Shown: in pieces, positions 22,839-27,738 of the stretch
Layout of the letters: every line of letters starts with the position of its first letter
How positions within the stretch are numbered: position 1 is the stretch's first letter
NCBI GenBank assembly: GCA_020845495.1
Contig: JADLFM010000123.1
Span: 1 to 27,738, forward strand
Reading direction: 5' to 3'
DNA: 27,738 nucleotides
Source of the DNA: Chloroflexota bacterium
GTDB lineage: Bacteria > Chloroflexota > UBA6077 > JACCZL01
Notes under the pieces: generated by a model
Seen by the model: the letters and a program-made list of their open reading frames with translations, nothing else
What the model was told of the DNA's origin: nothing
The model's database searches: none
Program-made: the position numbers and the translations under genes

Positions 22839-25799
22839 TCATGCGTTCCCTCCGACGCTCACGGCCGCGGCAGCAGCGGTTGTCGAGCCAGCCTCTGGCT
22901 GCGCGCGTGTCAGGGCATCTCGCAAGGATGTTCCAAGTCGATGGACTCGCGGCTCCGTGACGATGAGGACGTGATCGCCGGGGACCGGGTACACCTCGAG
23001 CCCGCCGCCAGCGAGCTGTGCCCAGGCGTCGCGCGTATCGGGGTGTCCGCCAAGCGGACGCGGTACGTAGTCGGCCCAGAACATGGTCACCCGTCCAGGA
23101 TACGGCCCCGGCCGATAGCGGCCCCCCAGGATGGCGGCTGCGATACCTGCGCTGGTGTCGACTGCGCGGGGGGTGAAGGTGCGGCGTAGACGCTCTTTCA
23201 CTTGTGCGCGCCGCTCGTGTGGCGTCAGCCGCCAGAAGAGGTACGCCCAACGGTGCACCCGCTCGGCCCACATCCGTAAACCGCGTCCGTGGTGGACCTC
23301 GCCCACGCCCGTATCGAGGAGCCCGAGGAAGCGGACAGACTGCCTCGCGGCGGTGAGTTGGCGGGCCATCTCGTACGCGACGTATCCCCCAAACGAGTGG
23401 CCAAGCAGGTAGTACGGCCCCTCGGGCTGGATCGTCCGCATCGTCGCAATGTACGCGGCAGCTAGCTCTTCCACCGTTTCGAACTCGAGTTGATCGGCAG
23501 ACTGAAGCCCCCAACGCAAGACGTACATCGGCCGGTCGGCCCCAAGATCCTGGGCAAGGTGGCGATAGTACAGCACGTACTCGAACGGTCCGTGAGCGCA
23601 GAAGAGCGGCGGCAAGGCGCCACGGGGATTGAACGCGATGATACCGACCGGCCCTTCCGGGATCTCGGCGCCTCGCAGCGCCTGAGCCAGTTGCACAACG
23701 GTCGGATGATGCAGCAGCGTCGCCAGGGAGAGCTTGCGCTCGAACGCGGTCTGGACCCGGTCCAGGAGCCGCCCGGCATCGAACGACGTTCCGCCGAGAT
23801 CGAAGAAGTTGTCGTGAACGCCGATCGGCCGGACGCCGAGCACGCGCTCCCAGATATCGATGAGGCGCGCCTCTACACCATCGCGAGGAGCGTCAACGGT
23901 CGCGGCATCGTCGCCATCACGATCCCCGGGTGCCCCACACCCGGCTGGCAGCTCGGGCACGATCCGGAACGCTGACGGTACGAACGGGTCGGGAAGGAGC
24001 GCCCGCACGAAGCGGCGCAGGTCGTCCACGGACAGCTCCTGACCGCTGACGGGCACGACGTACGCGAGAAGCTGGGCGTCCCCAGCCGTCGCCCGGCCTG
24101 TGTTGCCCGCCATGACGACGATGCGCGCCGCTCGGACTGCCGGGTGCTGGAGTAGGCGGCGCTCGATCTCCGCCACATCCACTCGCAGCCCGCCAATCGT
24201 CACCTGCTGGTCGGACGGCTCGAACACCTGCATGCTGCCGTCAGGCAGGTGCGCGGCAAGCTGGCCGGTCCGGTAGAGCACCGCCCCCGGGATATCGCTG
24301 AATGGGTTCGGGATGCTCGACTCGCCGTCCACCGACCGCGGCGCCCGCTCGCGATCCTCGACGTACAGTGGGCCGGCCACCCCGAGCGGCAGCAAACGCT
24401 GCCGGTCGTCCAGAACGTACCCCCGCTCGCTGCGCGCCAGCAGATCGCGCTGCTCCACATCCGACAGCATCGGGAGGTCGTCGAGGCGCGCGTCTGGCGC
24501 GGCTGCCATGGCTTCGAGCAAGCGCATCAGATGCCCAGCCAGACGCTCGATGCTTGCGGCGTCGAAACGCCGAGGCTCGTACAGCAAACTGCCGTTGATG
24601 ACGGGGCCGGCGTAGGCGATCGACAGCGTCAGCGGATACGCCGTTCGGACCTGGCCGCGTCCATCCGCGATGCGCACCCCTCCGTAGAGTGGATGCGCGA
24701 GCGCTGGATCGACCGGATTGTTCTGGACGACGACCAGGCTATCGAACAGCGCGACTCTGGGCGGGACATTGGCCCACTCGTGAATCTTGCCTGGCGGTGT
24801 GTGCTCGAACCGGCGCGCCTCGATCAGCCAGGTGTGCGCGTCCTTCAGTAAGGCGGAGAGTGGCGCCTGCCCATCCAGATGGACGCGCATGGGCAGGTTG
24901 TTGATGAACATGCCCAGCATGTCGGTGATGCCGGGGAGGTCATCCGGTCGTCCAGAGACGACGGTCCCGAACACGACGTCGGTCCGGCCGGTGTAGCGGC
25001 TGAGGAGCAGCGCCCAGGCTGCCTGGATGACCGCCCCAGGCGTGACCGCATGCCGGCGCGCGAGCGCCCGTACGGCATCCGAGGTGCCGGGAGACAGGTG
25101 CAGCAGGTGAGCCGGTGCACCGCCGGCTCCCGAGATCGGCTGGCGCGTCACCCCCTCGAGTTGCAGCAGCCCAGAGCCATCGACGCCGGCAAGCGCGGAC
25201 TGCCAGAACTCCTGCTCCTCTGTGCGATCTTGCGCTGTCAACCAGACGAAGTAGTCGCGGAACGGAGCGGCCGGCGGGAGAGGCGGCACGGGCTCACCGC
25301 AGATGCGGTTGTAGAGCGCGTGGGCTTCGGACATCGCCTTGAGGACGCTCCAGCCGTCGAGGATCAGATGGTGGAACGTCCAGGTGACGTCATACGTATC
25401 CTCGTCCAGCCGGGCCACGGCGATGCGCATCAGTGGCGGGTCCGTGACATCGAAGCCACGCTTCCGTTCGGCCGTCTGAAGGTCTGCCAGCAGCCGTTCC
25501 CGCTCCGACGAGTTCTCCTGCCGCCAATCGTGCACGTCGACGATCAGGGACGCATGTCGATAGACGATCTGGAGGGCTTCGTCGAGATCCTCCCAGGCAA
25601 AGGCGGTCCTCAGGACCGGGTGCCGATCGACCACCTGCTGCCAGGCCTGGGCGTACGCATCCAGCCGCAGCGGCCCGTGCAGCACGATGCCAAGCTGCTC
25701 GACCCCGAGCTCTGCCTCTGTTCCCGCCAGCCCGTGCCACAGGAATCCCTGTTGAAGGGCGGTGAGCGGATAGATGTCCTCGATGCCGTCGTCGGTCAT
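22839..25799 (-). CDS. Terminal NRPS subunit: C - remnant of A - PCP - TE
   Basis: 986 residues. The condensation domain (8-430) has HHLILDGW (143-150) and IYPLTALQQGFLWH. Residues 470-610 align with only the end of an adenylation domain: GPLYV where A6 GELYI is expected, IPNPFSDIPGAVLYRTGQL (A7, Asp replaced by Gln), DQQVTIGGLRVDVAEIE (A8) and LLPDPFVPSAF (A9). Motifs A1-A5 and the A10 NGK lysine are absent, so it cannot activate an amino acid. The carrier domain has DNFFDLGGTSF (S672) and the thioesterase has GHSFGG (S802), D829 and GDHV (H943). It releases the final product, probably by hydrolysis or cyclisation. The start overlaps the previous gene's stop as ATGA (25799-25796). Confidence 0.92.
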   Translation of the reverse strand: MTDDGIEDIYPLTALQQGFLWHGLAGTEAELGVEQLGIVLHGPLRLDAYAQAWQQVVDRHPVLRTAFAWEDLDEALQIVYRHASLIVDVHDWRQENSSERERLLADLQTAERKRGFDVTDPPLMRIAVARLDEDTYDVTWTFHHLILDGWSVLKAMSEAHALYNRICGEPVPPLPPAAPFRDYFVWLTAQDRTEEQEFWQSALAGVDGSGLLQLEGVTRQPISGAGGAPAHLLHLSPGTSDAVRALARRHAVTPGAVIQAAWALLLSRYTGRTDVVFGTVVSGRPDDLPGITDMLGMFINNLPMRVHLDGQAPLSALLKDAHTWLIEARRFEHTPPGKIHEWANVPPRVALFDSLVVVQNNPVDPALAHPLYGGVRIADGRGQVRTAYPLTLSIAYAGPVINGSLLYEPRRFDAASIERLAGHLMRLLEAMAAAPDARLDDLPMLSDVEQRDLLARSERGYVLDDRQRLLPLGVAGPLYVEDRERAPRSVDGESSIPNPFSDIPGAVLYRTGQLAAHLPDGSMQVFEPSDQQVTIGGLRVDVAEIERRLLQHPAVRAARIVVMAGNTGRATAGDAQLLAYVVPVSGQELSVDDLRRFVRALLPDPFVPSAFRIVPELPAGCGAPGDRDGDDAATVDAPRDGVEARLIDIWERVLGVRPIGVHDNFFDLGGTSFDAGRLLDRVQTAFERKLSLATLLHHPTVVQLAQALRGAEIPEGPVGIIAFNPRGALPPLFCAHGPFEYVLYYRHLAQDLGADRPMYVLRWGLQSADQLEFETVEELAAAYIATMRTIQPEGPYYLLGHSFGGYVAYEMARQLTAARQSVRFLGLLDTGVGEVHHGRGLRMWAERVHRWAYLFWRLTPHERRAQVKERLRRTFTPRAVDTSAGIAAAILGGRYRPGPYPGRVTMFWADYVPRPLGGHPDTRDAWAQLAGGGLEVYPVPGDHVLIVTEPRVHRLGTSLRDALTRAQPEAGSTTAAAAAVSVGGNA

Positions 25800-27738
25800 C
25801 CGTCCTCTCGTTTCGCCGAGCGCCCTACCTTGCCCAGCAGGCTGGCGAGCCGCTGCTGGTCCAGACCTGCCAACGGGAACTCTCTGGCAGTGGGTGCCGT
25901 CGATCCACTCTCGGCAATGAGCAGCCGAAGATTGGCCGCGACGGCGTCGAGGAGCCGCTGCATGGTGCTCGCGTCGTGCAGTGCCTCGCTGTAGGTGCAG
26001 TGCAAGTGAAGTTGCCCGTCGATCACAGCACCGCCGAAGTCTAGCAGGTGCCCTCGGACCTGCCGAGGACTCTGGTTGGCCCCGGTCGCTGCTCGGCCCG
26101 ACAGGCGGAAAACGCCCGGCTCGGCCAGCAACTGATCGAACTGCCCGAGGTAGTTGAAGCTGATCTCTGGCCGCGGATACTGTCGGAGCGCCTGAGCCTC
26201 GGATGTCTCATCGCCCAGGTGACGCAGCAGACCGTAGCCGATGCCCTGACAGGGGATCTGTTGGAGCGAGGCGCGTACCGATCGTACACTGTCGACGATG
26301 GACGCTGCCCCTGTGACGTCGAGCGACACCGGGTACATCGTCGTGAACCAGCCCACGCTGCGGGTGAGGTCCACATCATCGGCGATAGGCTCGCGGCCGT
26401 GCCCCTCCAGGTCGACGACGAGTGTCGACTGGCCGGTCCATTCGGCCATGGCCCGCGCCAGCGCGCCGAGCAAGACGGCATTGATCCGAGCGCGTAGGGC
26501 ACGCGGAACCTGGCGGAGGATGGCGTGTGTCTCGTCGACGGTCAGACTGACGTCAACCCGGCGCGCCTGACTCTCGGTGCTGACGCGCTCCGCGCTGTTG
26601 GCCGGCACTGGAACTCGCGGCCGAGCCAATTGATCTCGCCAGTACCCCAGTTCGTCGCGGACCTGAGCCGACCGAGCGTACTCCTGGAGCCGATGCGCCC
26701 AGTCCGCAAATGGGAGGGTGGTCGCCGGGAGTTGTACGGACTGGCCGGCGCGAAGTTGCTCGTAGGCAAGCTGAAGATCCTCGATCAGAATGCGCCACGA
26801 CACGCCGTCGACCACGAGATGATGGATGACGAGCGAGAGCTGCCCTGCCTGTGCTGGCCCACAGTCGAAGTAGGCGGCCGAGACGAGCGGCCCATGCTCG
26901 AGATCCAGACAGGTCTGGAGGCCGGAAACCTGCTCCAGGATGGCGCGCTGCTGTTCGTCCAGTGTCAATCCGGAGAGATCGACAACGCTGAACGCCAGCG
27001 CCGTCTCGCGCGCAGTCGAGAGTGTCTGCTGGACCTGTCCGTCCGCAACCGTGTAGCGGAAGCGCAGGGCCTCGTGGTGTTCGACCAGTGCGGCCAATGC
27101 ACGCTCGACTAACGACGAATCGATACCCGCCGCCGTTTCGAGCGCGGCCGACTGATTGAAATGGTGCGAATCGAGCAGGTCCCGTTCGAAGAACCAGCGC
27201 TGAATCGGCGTGAGCGGAATGGGCGCGGATCGGTCATGCATCGGTTCACTCTTGACTGGCTGTAGGATGGCCGCGAGATCGGCCACCGACGGGTGCTGAT
27301 AGAGCAGCCTCGACGTCAGGCTGAGCCCGGCCTCACGGGCGCGTGCGACGACCTGGATGCCGAGGATCGAGTCCCCGCCCAGGGAGAAGAAGTTGTCGTC
27401 GACGCCGACTCGCTCGATCCCGAGTACCGCCTGCCAGATTGTCGCGAGGCGTTCTTCTAGATCGTCACGCGGCGCAACGAACGGCGTGTCAATAGCTGGC
27501 CGCTCGTGGCGCGACAGGGCCAGGACCGGAGTCGAGGCGACAGGCTCGGCGGCCGTGCTGGTTTCCGCGGCGCGCGTCGAGCGCTCGACCATCGCGACGA
27601 CGTCGTAGGGCGAGACGACTACCTGAGATAAGCCCGTCTCGAGGGCCAGGGCGAACGCACGTGTCCCCTCGGCCGGTCGGATGCCCTCGGGGCGGGCCGC
27701 GAGATAGGCGGCCATCGTGCCGGTCGCGTCCGCCTTGA
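25796..27738 (-). CDS. Hybrid PKS/NRPS subunit, 3' part: KR tail - PCP - epimerase domain (runs off window)
   Basis: The frame stays open to the last base of the window, so the N-terminus lies outside; the first Met at 27715 is internal. Counting from that Met, residues 1-45 (GIRPAEGTRAF, LSQVVVSPYDV) resemble the end of a PKS ketoreductase region. The carrier domain has DNFFSLGGDSI (107-117, S116); LGGDS is the usual form before epimerases. The epimerase domain has PIPLTPIQRWFF, HHLVVDGVSW (298-307), EGHGRE (437-442), SVGWFTTMYP (453-462) and FNYLG (520-524), in E-domain order. It would act just before the terminal C-TE subunit. The reductase call is tentative because only its tail is visible. 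Confidence 0.88.
   Translation of the reverse strand, partial: KADATGTMAAYLAARPEGIRPAEGTRAFALALETGLSQVVVSPYDVVAMVERSTRAAETSTAAEPVASTPVLALSRHERPAIDTPFVAPRDDLEERLATIWQAVLGIERVGVDDNFFSLGGDSILGIQVVARAREAGLSLTSRLLYQHPSVADLAAILQPVKSEPMHDRSAPIPLTPIQRWFFERDLLDSHHFNQSAALETAAGIDSSLVERALAALVEHHEALRFRYTVADGQVQQTLSTARETALAFSVVDLSGLTLDEQQRAILEQVSGLQTCLDLEHGPLVSAAYFDCGPAQAGQLSLVIHHLVVDGVSWRILIEDLQLAYEQLRAGQSVQLPATTLPFADWAHRLQEYARSAQVRDELGYWRDQLARPRVPVPANSAERVSTESQARRVDVSLTVDETHAILRQVPRALRARINAVLLGALARAMAEWTGQSTLVVDLEGHGREPIADDVDLTRSVGWFTTMYPVSLDVTGAASIVDSVRSVRASLQQIPCQGIGYGLLRHLGDETSEAQALRQYPRPEISFNYLGQFDQLLAEPGVFRLSGRAATGANQSPRQVRGHLLDFGGAVIDGQLHLHCTYSEALHDASTMQRLLDAVAANLRLLIAESGSTAPTAREFPLAGLDQQRLASLLGKVGRSAKREDG

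Overview
This is a high-GC bacterial window, roughly two-thirds GC by eye. It combines an exopolysaccharide (EPS) operon, one end of a hybrid polyketide/nonribosomal peptide locus and a few housekeeping or accessory enzymes. There is no rRNA, tRNA, CRISPR array, transposase or phage gene. Gene style suggests a Chloroflexota-like organism: a Wzc-type fused kinase, a secreted glycosidase with a long Pro/Thr linker, a heptose-activation set and many GT4 enzymes. This is an inference from style, because no phylogenetic marker is present.

Layout: (1) 1-382 is a regulatory-looking leader with a 46-bp dyad and a promoter candidate, followed by a plus-strand amidohydrolase (383-1591). (2) A hairpin-rich convergent spacer separates it from a minus-strand PRPP synthetase (1958-2893). 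(3) A large secreted TIM-barrel glycosidase-like protein (3270-5822, minus) lies between prs and the EPS operon. (4) The EPS operon runs on the minus strand from 17313 down to 6084. Its order is GmhA-type isomerase, sugar-1-phosphate nucleotidyltransferase, GHMP heptose kinase, degenerate polyprenyl-phosphate sugar transferase, Wzz/BY-kinase fusion, Wzx-like flippase, Wzy/ligase-like protein, GT4, GT4. The genes are tightly packed with stop/start overlaps. (5) A divergent plus-strand group (17836-21179) encodes a TylF-type methyltransferase with a C-terminal extension, a GT4 and a type II thioesterase. (6) On the minus strand lie a lower-GC alpha/beta hydrolase (21330-22361), an NRPS subunit of C, A-remnant, PCP and TE domains (22839-25799), and the 3' part of a PKS/NRPS subunit (KR tail, PCP, E) that runs off the right edge.

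Working together: GmhA, HddC-like and HddA-like proteins would make most of GDP-D-glycero-alpha-D-manno-heptose; the GmhB-type phosphatase is not in the window. The sugar transferase and GT4s would build a lipid-linked repeat, Wzx and Wzy would flip and polymerise it, and the BY-kinase would control chain length. The thioesterase II probably edits the PKS/NRPS line.

The most unusual observation is a recurring architecture at gene junctions. At two EPS junctions, and in a related form at the amidohydrolase stop codon, a segment beginning at an overlapping stop/start (ATGA or GTGA) is tandemly repeated with a unit length of 3k+2 (14, 14 and 29 bp). Each repeat therefore forms a complete minigene of 5 or 10 codons whose stop overlaps the next start. 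The result is a chain of stop-restart steps between adjacent genes. The second main oddity is the NRPS terminal module, whose adenylation domain is reduced to a C-terminal remnant.
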